Assembly: GCA_002493755.1 (NCBI GenBank) | Contig: DKZT01000018.1 | Location: 1 to 26,664 of the forward strand | Direction: 5' to 3' | Source of the DNA: Ruminococcaceae bacterium UBA7067 | Lineage (GTDB): Bacteria > Bacillota > Clostridia > Oscillospirales > Acutalibacteraceae | Length of the DNA stretch: 26,664 nucleotides | Shown: piece after piece, positions 14,340 through 23,154 of the stretch | How positions within the stretch are numbered: position 1 is the stretch's first letter | How the letters are laid out: each line of letters opens with the position of its first letter | The notes under the pieces: model-generated | The model's database searches: none | What the model was told of the DNA's origin: nothing | Seen by the model: only the letters and a program-made list of their open reading frames with translations | Made by a program: the position numbers and the translations under genes

Positions 14340-15899
14340 ATGAGCGAGATTTTAATTAAACCTACTAAAAGATATAGAGATTTGTCCGAGCTTGTAAAAG
14401 ACGCGGCTGCCCTTTACGGCGATAAAGCGGCTTTCAGCTACAAGGTGAAAAAAGATGTTGTGTCAAAATCCTACAACGAAGTTTTAGCTGACAGTATGGC
14501 ATTTTCAAATGCGCTCAAGAGCAACGGCTATCTCGGAAAGCACGTCGGCGTTGTCGGTGCAACAAGCTACCCTTGGATAATTACATACTTCGGTACAGTA
14601 AACAGCGGCAGCGTAATTGTTCCGATAGATAAGGAGCTTTCGGGCGCTGATATAGCCGAGCTTTTAAACCGTGCAGACGTATCCGTGCTTGTTTATGATT
14701 CTCTTCTTGCCGACAGAATCGACACCATCAGAGAATCCTGCAGCGGCATAAGCCTTTATATCGATATTTCGCTTGAGAGCGACAGCGACAAGGCTATTGC
14801 CTTTGAGAACTTTTTAAACGGAAATTACGGCGAATTCAGCACTGAAATCGACCCTGAAAAAATGTGCTCAATCCTCTTTACTTCCGGCACAACAGGCAGA
14901 AGCAAGGGCGTTATGCTCAGCCATAAGAGCCTTGCAGACAATGCAACCTGTATGGATATGGGGGAGTGCGATGACACCGTTTCATTTACGGTACTGCCTA
15001 TTCATCACGCTTACTGCTTTACCTGCGATATTCTCGCCTGTATGTGTGTCGGTGCAACCATTTGCTTTAACGATTCAATGATGAGAATTGTAAAGAACCT
15101 CCAGCTTTTCAAGCCGCACATTATGCTTCTTGTTCCGCTCATCATCGAAACTCTTAACTTCAAGCTCGGCGAGCTGTGCAGACAATATCCCGATGTTCCC
15201 AAAAGAGCGCTTGCAGTTCAGGTGTTCGGAGAAAACCTGCATACAATTTACAGCGGCGGAGCTTATCTTAATCCGAAGCTTATCGAGCAGTTCAAGGAAT
15301 ACGGTATTGCACTTGTTCAGGGCTACGGTATGACAGAGTTTTCACCACGTATCAGCGCAAATATGAAAACCTATTCAAAGCTCGGCTCTGTCGGACATCT
15401 CATTCCGGGCTGTGAAGCAAAAATAGAGGACGGAGAAATCCTTGTTAAGGGCGACAGCAGAATGATCGGCTACTACAAGGACGAGACTGAAACAAACAAG
15501 GCTATCACACCTGACGGCTGGCTGAGAACAGGCGACCTCGGTTATGTTGACGAGGACGGCTTTGTATTCATCACCGGTCAGGAAATTTTTGCGGAGGTAA
15601 GGGACAACTTTATGAAGGCTGATGTCAGCGATTATAAAGGACACCTTGCTCTGCAGGTGAATCTGACAGGTGAGGGTTCGGGCATATTTTATGCTGAGCT
15701 TAATGACGGCGAGCTTAGAGTTGAGCCTTATGATTACAATGACAGGGACGTTTTGTTCATTGTTGATTCAAAGGTGTTCTTAAAGATTGTTCACGGAAAG
15801 CTTGACCCGGTTCTTGCGTTCACCGTTGGAAAGCTTAAAATTGAAGGCGACCTTGGAAAGGCGCTTGAAATTCAAAGACTGATTAAGCAAAGTAAATAA
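14340..15899 (+). CDS. Acyl-activating (AMP-binding) core fused to SCP2 sterol carrier domain
   Basis: A 519-residue chimera. Residues about 15-412 are the N-terminal core of an adenylate-forming enzyme: LFTSGTTGRSKGVMLSH (about 178-194, P-loop), LPIHHAYCFTCDI, QGYGMTEFSP (about 326-335) and WLRTGDLGYVDEDGFVFITG (about 394-413). The spacing and HHAY motif look more like fatty acyl-activating enzymes than amino-acid A domains. Where the mobile C-terminal lobe with the catalytic Lys should begin, the protein instead runs into EIFAEVRDNFMKADVSDYKG, an SCP2 sterol-carrier domain (about 415-519, with VEPYDYNDRDVLFI and VGKLKIEGDLGKALEIQ). The roughly 100-residue lobe is absent. The fusion may arise from deletion between two adjacent genes. 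Without the lobe, acyl-adenylate formation should be weak or require help in trans. Confidence 0.88.
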   Translation: MSEILIKPTKRYRDLSELVKDAAALYGDKAAFSYKVKKDVVSKSYNEVLADSMAFSNALKSNGYLGKHVGVVGATSYPWIITYFGTVNSGSVIVPIDKELSGADIAELLNRADVSVLVYDSLLADRIDTIRESCSGISLYIDISLESDSDKAIAFENFLNGNYGEFSTEIDPEKMCSILFTSGTTGRSKGVMLSHKSLADNATCMDMGECDDTVSFTVLPIHHAYCFTCDILACMCVGATICFNDSMMRIVKNLQLFKPHIMLLVPLIIETLNFKLGELCRQYPDVPKRALAVQVFGENLHTIYSGGAYLNPKLIEQFKEYGIALVQGYGMTEFSPRISANMKTYSKLGSVGHLIPGCEAKIEDGEILVKGDSRMIGYYKDETETNKAITPDGWLRTGDLGYVDEDGFVFITGQEIFAEVRDNFMKADVSDYKGHLALQVNLTGEGSGIFYAELNDGELRVEPYDYNDRDVLFIVDSKVFLKIVHGKLDPVLAFTVGKLKIEGDLGKALEIQRLIKQSK

Positions 15900-15905
15900 G
15901 CGACA

Positions 15906-15938
15906 AAGCGGCTGTGTGTCATCACGCAGCCTTTTTGT
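15906..15938 (+). terminator. Intrinsic terminator after the acyl cluster
   Basis: The stem GGCTGTGTG (15910-15918) with CACGCAGCC (15923-15931) has one G-T wobble and a TCAT loop, is preceded by AAA and is followed by TTTTT. It ends the TetR-hydrolase-condensation-carrier-ligase transcript. Confidence 0.85.
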
Positions 15939-15981
15939 TTGCAAAAATACAATAAAAATTCAAATAATATCTCTCTTGTTC

Positions 15982-16010
15982 TTGCCCGACTTTCAACTAT
16001 GTGATATAAT
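15982..16010 (+). promoter_or_regulatory. Promoter of the ruvCAB operon (extended -10)
   Basis: TTGCCC at 15982-15987, a 17-base spacer and a perfect TATAAT at 16005-16010, with TG at 16002-16003 making an extended -10. It lies in the gap between the preceding terminator and ruvC. Confidence 0.7.
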
Positions 16011-16063
16011 CAAATGATAGAATAAGAGAGATATAGCTTTGCTTGAGTGGAAGGGTGGTTTAT

Positions 16064-16576
16064 TTGGTTGTTCTGGGAATTGACCCCGGTTATGCTATCG
16101 TTGGCTGGGGAGTTATAAGCTTTAACGGCGTGAGTTACGCTCCGCTGGGCTTCGGTGCAGTAACCACCAATGCAGGAACAGACTTTAACCGCCGTTTGGA
16201 GCATATCTATGACGAGCTTGATTTGATTATCAAACAGGCGAAGCCTGATGCAATGGCGATTGAAAAGCTGTATTTTCAGAATAACCAGAAAACCGCAATT
16301 AATGTTGCACAGGCAAGGGGCGTTATTCTCCTTGCGGCGCAGAAGAACAATGTGCCTGTTTTTGAATACACTCCGCTTCAGGTCAAAATGGCTGTAACAG
16401 GCTACGGACAGGCAAAAAAGCCGCAGATTATGGAGATGACAAGACGGCTTTTAAAGCTTAAGGAGGTTCCGAAGCCTGATGACACGGCGGACGCTCTCGC
16501 TATGGCGATTACGCACACACAGGCGGCGGGAACGAATTTAAAGGCAATGATATATAAAAGGAGCTTAAATTCATAA
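16064..16576 (+). CDS. ruvC: Crossover junction endodeoxyribonuclease RuvC
   Basis: A 170-residue RNase H-fold nuclease that cuts Holliday junctions at symmetrical sites, in the RuvABC resolvasome. It begins MVVLGIDPGYAIVGWGV with the first catalytic Asp at residue 7. AIEKLYFQNNQKTAINVAQARG carries the catalytic Glu near 67, and KPDDTADALAMAITH supplies the last acidic pair near 141-145. The frame is open back to a TTG at 16043, but TTG 16064 has AGGGTGG (16052-16058) five bases before it and gives the family N-terminus. The stop codon is immediately followed by the ATG of ruvA. Confidence 0.97.
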   Translation: MVVLGIDPGYAIVGWGVISFNGVSYAPLGFGAVTTNAGTDFNRRLEHIYDELDLIIKQAKPDAMAIEKLYFQNNQKTAINVAQARGVILLAAQKNNVPVFEYTPLQVKMAVTGYGQAKKPQIMEMTRRLLKLKEVPKPDDTADALAMAITHTQAAGTNLKAMIYKRSLNS

Positions 16577-17182
16577 ATGATTTACAGCGTAAGAGGAAAT
16601 CTGATTCACATAGAGCCGACATTTGTCGTAATAGAATGTGCAGGCGTAGGATATAAATGCTTTACTTCAATGAACACGCAAAGGCAGCTTCCAAAGCTTA
16701 ACAACGAAGCAATGCTGTATACGCATCTTGTTGTAAGAGAGGATGCCGCCGAGCTTTACGGCTTTAGTTCTACCTCGGAGCTTTCGTGCTTTAAGCTCCT
16801 TACAAGCGTAACAAAGGTAGGCCCGAAAGCCGCAATCTCAATACTTTCCGAGCTTTCTCCCGAACAGCTTGCAATCTGTATTGCTTCCTCCGACTGCAAG
16901 TCAATTACCCGTGCAAACGGCGTCGGGCTGAAGCTTGCGCAGAGGATTGTGCTTGAGCTTAAGGATAAGCTTAAGGTATTTGAAACGTCAGACGCAGATA
17001 TGCCGACAGCCGGAAGCGGTACAGCCGAGGTATCCTTTGGCAATACGCAAAAAGCCGTTGAAGCGCTTGCGGTGCTTGGCTATGACAGCGCAGAGGTGCT
17101 TCCGATTTTGTCAAAGCTTGATCAAAATAAAAGTGTTGAGGACTTGATTGCCGCTGTACTAAGAGAAATGGCGGCACGCTGA
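16577..17182 (+). CDS. ruvA: Holliday junction branch migration protein RuvA
   Basis: A 201-residue junction-binding protein that forms a tetramer and loads the RuvB motor. The N-terminal OB fold begins [29 protein letters not shown]. The central helix-hairpin-helix pair has [19 protein letters not shown] and [19 protein letters not shown]. The C-terminal domain III, which contacts RuvB, reads [15 protein letters not shown] after a flexible linker. The length is normal. It starts directly after the ruvC stop; an AAAGGAG lies inside the end of ruvC. Coupled with ruvC and ruvB. Confidence 0.97.
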   Translation: MIYSVRGNLIHIEPTFVVIECAGVGYKCFTSMNTQRQLPKLNNEAMLYTHLVVREDAAELYGFSSTSELSCFKLLTSVTKVGPKAAISILSELSPEQLAICIASSDCKSITRANGVGLKLAQRIVLELKDKLKVFETSDADMPTAGSGTAEVSFGNTQKAVEALAVLGYDSAEVLPILSKLDQNKSVEDLIAAVLREMAAR

Positions 17183-17198
17183 TTTCGGAGGGATTAAA

Positions 17199-18248
17199 AT
17201 GGAAATGGACTACGAAAACAGAATATTAAGCCCGTCCGAAATACCGTGTGATTTAAACGGTGACGATAATCCGTTAAGACCCCGGTGTTTAGACGATTAT
17301 ATAGGACAGGAAAAGGTCAAGGAGAATTTGTCTGTGTTTATTCAGGCGGCTTTGCAGAGAGGCGAAGCGCTCGACCACGTTTTGCTCTACGGTCCTCCGG
17401 GACTCGGCAAGACCACTCTTGCCGGAATAATCGCAAACGAGCTTGGCACTAATCTGCGTATCACCTCAGGCCCTGCAATAGAAAAACCGGGAGATCTTGC
17501 GGCACTTCTCACAAGCCTTAATGAGGGTGACGTACTCTTTATTGATGAAATCCACCGTTTGTCGCGCTCTGTTGAAGAAATATTATATCCGTCAATGGAG
17601 GACTTTGCGATTGACATTGTAACAGGCAAGGGTCAGATGGCGGCTTCATACCATCTGCCGCTTCAGAAGTTTACGCTTGTCGGCGCAACAACAAGAGCAG
17701 GACAGCTTACTGCTCCGCTCAGAGATCGCTTTGGAGTTGTATTGCGCCTTGAGCTTTACACTCCGCAGCAGCTTTCGATGATAGTCAAGAGAAGCGCAGG
17801 AATTTTAAATATGCCCATTGACGACGACGGCGCGCTTGAAATCGCCTCTCGCTCAAGAGGTACGCCTAGAATAGCCAACAGGCTGTTAAAGCGTGTCCGT
17901 GACTTTGCTCAGGTAATAAGCAACGGTGTGATTGATTCGTATTCAGCTAAAACGGCACTTGATAAGCTTGAGATTGACGGACTTGGTCTTGACGCAAACG
18001 ACAGACGTATGCTTGAGGCTATGATAAAGTTCTATAAGGGCGGCCCTGTCGGACTTGAAACGCTTGCGGCGGCTATCGGTGAAGAGGCTGTCACAATCGA
18101 GGACGTTTACGAGCCTTACCTTATGCAGATAGGTTTCCTTAACAGAACGCCGAGAGGAAGATGCGTAACAAAGGCGGCGTGCAAGCATCTGGGATATGAT
18201 TTTGACGGGGTAGAGGTTGTTTCACAGCCGACCCTGTTTGATACGTAA
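17199..18248 (+). CDS. ruvB: Holliday junction branch migration ATPase RuvB
   Basis: A 349-residue AAA+ hexameric motor that drives branch migration with Ruv[20 protein letters not shown] is the typical N-terminal segment. Walker A is [13 protein letters not shown] (about residues 64-76) and Walker B is [15 protein letters not shown] (about 115-129). [19 protein letters not shown] is sensor 1 and the arginine-finger region, and [13 protein letters not shown] is sensor 2. A winged-helix C-terminus ends with [16 protein letters not shown] lies before the ATG, 16 bases after ruvA. Confidence 0.98.
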   Translation: MEMDYENRILSPSEIPCDLNGDDNPLRPRCLDDYIGQEKVKENLSVFIQAALQRGEALDHVLLYGPPGLGKTTLAGIIANELGTNLRITSGPAIEKPGDLAALLTSLNEGDVLFIDEIHRLSRSVEEILYPSMEDFAIDIVTGKGQMAASYHLPLQKFTLVGATTRAGQLTAPLRDRFGVVLRLELYTPQQLSMIVKRSAGILNMPIDDDGALEIASRSRGTPRIANRLLKRVRDFAQVISNGVIDSYSAKTALDKLEIDGLGLDANDRRMLEAMIKFYKGGPVGLETLAAAIGEEAVTIEDVYEPYLMQIGFLNRTPRGRCVTKAACKHLGYDFDGVEVVSQPTLFDT

Positions 18249-18288
18249 TATTTTTATGTGAATTAATAATAACTGACAGGAGGACAAT

Positions 18289-19638
18289 ATGGGAAGATTA
18301 TTTGGTACTGACGGTGCAAGAGGGGTTGCGAATACTGAGCTTACTCCCGAGCTTGCAATGAATATAGGCAGAGCGGCGGCTATGGTTCTTATTAACAAGG
18401 AAACAGAGCATCCTAAGGTTTTAATCGGCAAGGACACACGCTTAAGCTCCGATATGCTTGAGGGCGCGTTGATAGCAGGACTTTGCTCGGTCGGCGCAAA
18501 TGTAGTGAAGCTCGGCGTTGTTCCTACTCCTGCCGTTGCGTACTTAATCGGCAAATACGGCGCTGATGCAGGAATTATGATTTCCGCCTCGCACAATCCG
18601 TTTGAATTCAACGGAATAAAGATTTTCAATATGGACGGCTACAAGCTTCCCGATGAGCTTGAAGAGCAGATTGAAGCAATAGTCCTTGACCACGCTCAGC
18701 CTTTCCCTGCTTATTCGGACGATAAGCTCGGTTGTGTTATTGAAGCGGAAACGGCTGCCATCGATTATGTAAATCACGTTGTTGAGAACGTTGAATACAG
18801 GCTTGACGGAATGGAAATTGCCCTTGACTGCTCAAACGGTTCATCTTCAAGAACCGCCGAGAAGCTGTTTACCGCACTCGGCGCAAAATGCCATATGCTG
18901 TTTGACAAGCCGAACGGCACAAATATCAACGATGACTGCGGCTCAACTCATATGGATAATCTTATGAAATATGTCAAGGAGCATAAGCTTGACGCAGGTA
19001 TGGCTTTTGACGGTGACGCCGACAGATGCCTTGCTGTTGACGAAAACGGAAATCTTGTTGACGGTGACTTTATTATCGCAATCTGCGCTCAGGATTTAAA
19101 ATCAAGAGGCAAGCTTAAAAAAGACGCCGTTGTGGGAACAATTCTTACAAATATGGGTTTCAACAAGTTCTGTGAGAGCGAGGGTATCAAGTTCGTTTCG
19201 ACTAAGGTAGGCGACAGATATGTGCTTGAGGCTATGCGCGCAGAGGGTTATAACCTCGGCGGCGAACAGTCGGGTCACGTTATTTTCCTGGACTACTGCA
19301 CAACAGGCGACGGTCAGATGACTGCCGCTCAGCTTCTCAGTATGATGAACAGAAGAAAAGAAAAGCTGTCGGATATGGCTAAGCTTATGAGCCGTTTCCC
19401 ACAGGTGATGATAAATGTTAAGGTGTCAAACGAGGGCAAGCTCAGATTTGACACCGACAAGGAGATTAAGAAAGAGATAGAAGAATCTGGCGAGCGACTT
19501 GGCGGCAGGGGCAGAATTCTTGTCAGAGCATCAGGCACTGAGCCGCTTATCAGAGTTATGGTCGAGGGTGAGGATTCAAGCGAAATCACAAGCATAGCAA
19601 ATCAAGCGGCTGAGCTTGTAAGAGAGAGATTAGTTTAA
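18289..19638 (+). CDS. glmM: Phosphoglucosamine mutase
   Basis: A 449-residue enzyme that converts glucosamine-6-phosphate to glucosamine-1-phosphate, on the route to UDP-GlcNAc for peptidoglycan. It starts MGRLFGTDGARGVANTELTPELA, the GlmM signature. ISASHNPFEFNGIK near residues 97-110 has the phosphorylated active-site serine. FDGDADRCLAVD near 240-251 binds the metal. GEQSGHVIFLDYCTTGDGQMTA and VRASGTEPLIRVMVEG near the end bind sugar and phosphate. The length is standard. AGGAGG stands before the ATG, 40 bases after ruvB. Confidence 0.98.
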   Translation: MGRLFGTDGARGVANTELTPELAMNIGRAAAMVLINKETEHPKVLIGKDTRLSSDMLEGALIAGLCSVGANVVKLGVVPTPAVAYLIGKYGADAGIMISASHNPFEFNGIKIFNMDGYKLPDELEEQIEAIVLDHAQPFPAYSDDKLGCVIEAETAAIDYVNHVVENVEYRLDGMEIALDCSNGSSSRTAEKLFTALGAKCHMLFDKPNGTNINDDCGSTHMDNLMKYVKEHKLDAGMAFDGDADRCLAVDENGNLVDGDFIIAICAQDLKSRGKLKKDAVVGTILTNMGFNKFCESEGIKFVSTKVGDRYVLEAMRAEGYNLGGEQSGHVIFLDYCTTGDGQMTAAQLLSMMNRRKEKLSDMAKLMSRFPQVMINVKVSNEGKLRFDTDKEIKKEIEESGERLGGRGRILVRASGTEPLIRVMVEGEDSSEITSIANQAAELVRERLV

Positions 19639-19653
19639 TTCGGAGGATGTATT

Positions 19654-20514
19654 ATGCGTTTTGCAAACTGGCAGGATTATGAGCTTATCGACTGCTTAAA
19701 CGGTGAAAGACTTGAGCGGTGGGGTAATGTTATTCTCATAAGACCCGACCCACAGATTATCTGGAACACGCCAAAGGACAATCCGCTGTGGCGTAGGGCG
19801 CACGCGCGCTATCACCGCAGCTCAAGCGGCGGCGGAAAGTGGGAGGTTTACAAAAAGCATCCCGATGTGTGGAAAATTAATTTCAATGATTTATCATTTC
19901 AGATCAAGCCTATGGGCTTTAAGCATACGGGCGTTTTCCCCGAGCAGGCTGTAAACTGGCTTTTCGTAGATGAAAAAATCCGCAAAAGTAAACGTCAGCT
20001 GAATGTGCTTAATCTTTTCGCCTACACAGGCGGCGCAACTCTTGCCTGTGCAAACGCAGGCGCAAGGGTGTGTCACGTTGACGCATCAAAGGGTATGGTG
20101 CAGTGGGCAAAGGAAAATGCCGCCGTTTCGGGACTTTCCGATAAGCCTGTTCGCTGGATTGTCGACGATTGCGTTAAATTCGTTCAGCGTGAAATCCGCA
20201 GGGGAAATAAGTATGACGGCATTATTATGGATCCACCGTCCTATGGCAGAGGACCGGGAGGAGAAGTGTGGAAGCTTGAGGAGCAGCTCTTCTCTCTTGT
20301 CGAGCTTTGCACGGGTGTTCTGAGCGATAACCCCGAGTTTTTCCTGCTCAATTCCTACACAACAGGTCTGTCGCCTGCCGTAATGGAATATCTGCTCGGA
20401 GTGCTGATAAAAAAGAAATTCGGCGGCAGTGTAAGCTCCGATGAAATCGGACTTAAAGCAACAGATACGGGACTTGTTCTGCCCTGCGGCTCAACCGCAA
20501 TATGGCAGTCTTAA
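19654..20514 (+). CDS. Class I SAM-dependent rRNA methyltransferase (RlmI-like)
   Basis: A 286-residue methyltransferase of the RlmI/RlmK-like group that adds methyl groups to RNA bases using SAM. NVLNLFAYTGGATLACANAGARVCHVDASKGMVQWAKENA is the SAM-binding core (about residues 114-153). WIVDDCVKFVQRE is the acidic loop, and IIMDPPSYGRGPGGEVWKLEEQL (about 190-212) is the catalytic DPPSY motif. It lacks the N-terminal PUA domain of E. coli RlmI. The target base cannot be inferred. The gene starts 15 bases after glmM with GGAGG upstream. Confidence 0.9.
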   Translation: MRFANWQDYELIDCLNGERLERWGNVILIRPDPQIIWNTPKDNPLWRRAHARYHRSSSGGGKWEVYKKHPDVWKINFNDLSFQIKPMGFKHTGVFPEQAVNWLFVDEKIRKSKRQLNVLNLFAYTGGATLACANAGARVCHVDASKGMVQWAKENAAVSGLSDKPVRWIVDDCVKFVQREIRRGNKYDGIIMDPPSYGRGPGGEVWKLEEQLFSLVELCTGVLSDNPEFFLLNSYTTGLSPAVMEYLLGVLIKKKFGGSVSSDEIGLKATDTGLVLPCGSTAIWQS

Positions 20515-20549
20515 CAACGCATTTATTTTGAATGTTAACAGGGGATAAA

Positions 20550-21422
20550 ATGGAAGATTTTATAAAGGTTGAAAATGTAAGCTTTCAATATGTAAGCGAA
20601 GCTGATGACGAGCCGCTTACCGCCGTAAACGTTTTAAAGAATATTTCACTGAACATAAAAAAGGGTGAATTTATCGCTCTTCTCGGTCACAACGGCTGCG
20701 GTAAATCAACAATGGCTAAGCTTTTAAACGCTATGCTCTTTCCGCAGCAGGGCAGGGTGCTTGTAAACGGAATCGACACAGCCGATGAGGATAAGCGGTA
20801 CGATATAAGAAAGACAGTCGGTCTTGTTCTGCAAAACCCCGACAATCAGCTTGTGGCGAGCATTGTTGAGGAGGACGTCGCCTTCGGTCCCGAAAACCTC
20901 GGCATTGACCCGAAGGAGATAAGAATAAGAGTTGACGAGGCGTTAAAGGCTGTCGATATGTATGAATACAGAGCTCACGCGCCGTTCAAGCTGTCGGGCG
21001 GTCAGAAGCAGAGAGTTGCAATAGCGGGAATCATCGCAATGCAGCCGCAGTGCCTTGTGCTTGACGAGCCTACGGCAATGCTTGACCCAAAGGGCAGAGA
21101 TGAGGTTATGGCGACAATAAAAAAGCTCAATAAGGAAAAGGGTATTACGATTGTCCTGATAACTCACTATATGGAGGAGGCTGTTCAGGCTGACCGTGTT
21201 GTTGTAATGGATGACGGCGCGGTGCTTGTTCAGGGCGAGCCGCACGAGGTCTTTTCACAGGTAGAGCTGTTAAAGCGTCACCGCCTTGATGTACCGCAGG
21301 CGACAGAGCTTATTTACAGATTACAGGGCAGAGGCTTGTTGGGTGAGAAAGCTCCAAAATATATGCCGCTTGACAGTGACGAATGTGTAAGCCTTATTGA
21401 CAAGATTTTGAAGAAGCAATAA
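20550..21422 (+). CDS. ecfA1: Energy-coupling factor transporter ATPase EcfA1
   Basis: A 290-residue ATPase of the ECF core that powers uptake of vitamins and metal ions through exchangeable S components. Walker [10 protein letters not shown] (about residues 47-55), Q-loop [28 protein letters not shown], signature [13 protein letters not shown] (about 149-161) and Walker [14 protein letters not shown]. The [15 protein letters not shown] segment is the ECF-type coupling region. An upstream ATG at 20532 is in frame, but AGGGGA lies five bases before ATG 20550, and [14 protein letters not shown] is a natural start. A second ATPase and the membrane protein follow. Confidence 0.96.
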   Translation: MEDFIKVENVSFQYVSEADDEPLTAVNVLKNISLNIKKGEFIALLGHNGCGKSTMAKLLNAMLFPQQGRVLVNGIDTADEDKRYDIRKTVGLVLQNPDNQLVASIVEEDVAFGPENLGIDPKEIRIRVDEALKAVDMYEYRAHAPFKLSGGQKQRVAIAGIIAMQPQCLVLDEPTAMLDPKGRDEVMATIKKLNKEKGITIVLITHYMEEAVQADRVVVMDDGAVLVQGEPHEVFSQVELLKRHRLDVPQATELIYRLQGRGLLGEKAPKYMPLDSDECVSLIDKILKKQ

Positions 21423-21435
21423 ACAGAGGAAGCAT

Positions 21436-22296
21436 ATGAATATAATTGAAACCGAGAATTTATCGTTTGTTTACGGTCTTGGCACACCCTTTGAAAAAAA
21501 GGCAAACGATAAGCTTAACATAAAAATTGAAGAGGGTGAGTTTGTCGGCATTATAGGCCACACAGGCTCAGGCAAATCAACCCTTGTGCAGATGCTCAAC
21601 GGACTGATAAAGCCTACCTCAGGCACAGTCAGACTAAACGGCGAGGACATCTGGGCGTCACCGCAGGATATAAGAAAGGTGCGCTTTAAGGTAGGACTTG
21701 TTTTTCAGTATCCCGAATATCAGCTTTTTGAGGAAACAGTCGAAAAGGATATAGCGTTCGGTCCGGGCAATATGGGACTTTCCGAGGCAGAAATAAAAGA
21801 CAGAGTCCGCAGTGCGGCGCGCTTTGCAGGGCTAAAGGACGAGCTTCTGCAAAAATCACCGTTTGATTTGTCGGGCGGTGAAAAAAGACGAGCCGCAATC
21901 GCAGGAGTTATCGCAATGGACCCCGATGTTCTTATTCTTGACGAGCCGACCGCAGGTCTTGACCCGGCAGGCAGAGATGTTCTGCTTGCTCAGATAAGGC
22001 AGTATCACAAGGAGCGGAAAAACACCGTTCTGCTTGTTTCTCACAGTATGGAGGACATTGCACGAACAGCTGACCGAATACTTGTGATGAACAAGGGTAG
22101 GGCGGCTATGTTTGACGATACGAAAGCTGTCTTTTCAAGGGGAGAAGAGCTTGAAAAAATGGGACTGAGAGTTCCGCAGGTTACTAAAATTATGTCACGA
22201 CTGCAAAATATGGGATATAATCTGCCGTCGGGTATTCTTACCGTTGAACAGGCGGCGAACGAGCTTCAGGCTCTTTTTGACAAGAATAATTTTTGA
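21436..22296 (+). CDS. ecfA2: Energy-coupling factor transporter ATPase EcfA2
   Basis: A 286-residue partner ATPase of EcfA1. Walker A GHTGSGKST (about residues 41-49), Q-loop VGLVFQYPEYQLFEETVEKDIAFGP, signature LSGGEKRRAAIAG (about 146-158), Walker B VLILDEPTAGLDP and an H-loop in LLVSHSMEDIARTADRI. The FQYPEYQLFEETV stretch is characteristic of EcfA2. GAGGAAG lies just upstream of the ATG, 13 bases after ecfA1. It forms the heterodimer below EcfT. Confidence 0.96.
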   Translation: MNIIETENLSFVYGLGTPFEKKANDKLNIKIEEGEFVGIIGHTGSGKSTLVQMLNGLIKPTSGTVRLNGEDIWASPQDIRKVRFKVGLVFQYPEYQLFEETVEKDIAFGPGNMGLSEAEIKDRVRSAARFAGLKDELLQKSPFDLSGGEKRRAAIAGVIAMDPDVLILDEPTAGLDPAGRDVLLAQIRQYHKERKNTVLLVSHSMEDIARTADRILVMNKGRAAMFDDTKAVFSRGEELEKMGLRVPQVTKIMSRLQNMGYNLPSGILTVEQAANELQALFDKNNF

Positions 22297-22338
22297 TATA
22301 TTGAATTTTTAAATCTTGATTGTATAAGGGATGATCAT

Positions 22339-23154
22339 TTGCTTAAGGATGTAACATTGGGGCAGTTTTTGCCGGGCGACTCGCCTGTGCACAGGCTTGA
22401 CCCTCGTGCTAAAATATTACTGCTTATCGCAGTTATAGTATTTATTTTTATAACAGGCAATTATGCTTCACTTGCGCTTGTAGCCGTGTTCGTTTTTGCT
22501 GTTATTCTGTCAACGAAAATTTCTTTGAAGATGTACCTTAAAAGTATGAAGATGATTTTATTCATCGTGCTTTTTACCGGTCTTATCAATCTCTTTTACG
22601 GCAGAGGTGAGCCGATTTTTGAGCTGGGCTTTATTAAAATCACCGAAGCCGGAATAAACAATGCAATTTTTGTTTCAATAAGAATTGCGCTTCTGATTCT
22701 TGCAAGCTCGGTGCTGACCTTTACAACCTCGCCGACTGATTTAACAGACGCAATCGAACGCCTGCTTAAGCCTTTGACGGTGTTTCATATCAAGGTGCAC
22801 GAGGTAGCAATGATGATGACTATTGCGCTGAGGTTTGTGCCGACCCTGCTTGAGGAAACCGACAAGATTATGTCTGCTCAGAAAGCGAGAGGAGCGGATA
22901 TGGACAGCGGAAACCTTATTAAGCGTGTTAAGGCGCTTATCCCTGTTCTGATACCGCTGTTTGTTTCTGCGTTCAGACGAGCCATTGACCTTGCGACTGC
23001 AATGGAGTGCCGCTGTTATCGCGGAGGTAACGGCAGAACGAGAATGAAAACCCTGCACTACGGCAAAATTGACCTTTGTGCTTCAATAATTTGCCTTTTA
23101 CTGCTTACTGGAGTGATTTTATGCAACATATTCCTGCCTGCGACAGTCAGATGA
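22339..23154 (+). CDS. ecfT: Energy-coupling factor transporter transmembrane protein EcfT
   Basis: A 271-residue membrane scaffold linking the ATPases to substrate-binding S components. About five to six membrane segments are visible, the first two around residues 27-65. The cytoplasmic coupling helices carry the family motifs: SAQKARGADMDSG (about 182-194) and the second A-x-E-x-R-like motif in AMECRCYRGGNGRTRM (about 220-235). The start is TTG with AAGGGAT in front; the opening MLKDVTLGQFLPGDSPVHRLDPRAKI is the EcfT consensus beginning. No S component is encoded nearby, so this is the shared (group II) core. The end overlaps truA. Confidence 0.95.
   Translation: MLKDVTLGQFLPGDSPVHRLDPRAKILLLIAVIVFIFITGNYASLALVAVFVFAVILSTKISLKMYLKSMKMILFIVLFTGLINLFYGRGEPIFELGFIKITEAGINNAIFVSIRIALLILASSVLTFTTSPTDLTDAIERLLKPLTVFHIKVHEVAMMMTIALRFVPTLLEETDKIMSAQKARGADMDSGNLIKRVKALIPVLIPLFVSAFRRAIDLATAMECRCYRGGNGRTRMKTLHYGKIDLCASIICLLLLTGVILCNIFLPATVR

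Noticed and set aside
22301..22328. Possible internal promoter TTGAAT-16-TATAAG before ecfT
   Set aside because: Its transcript would start only a few bases before the ecfT TTG and would lack the ribosome binding site, so it would not serve ecfT.
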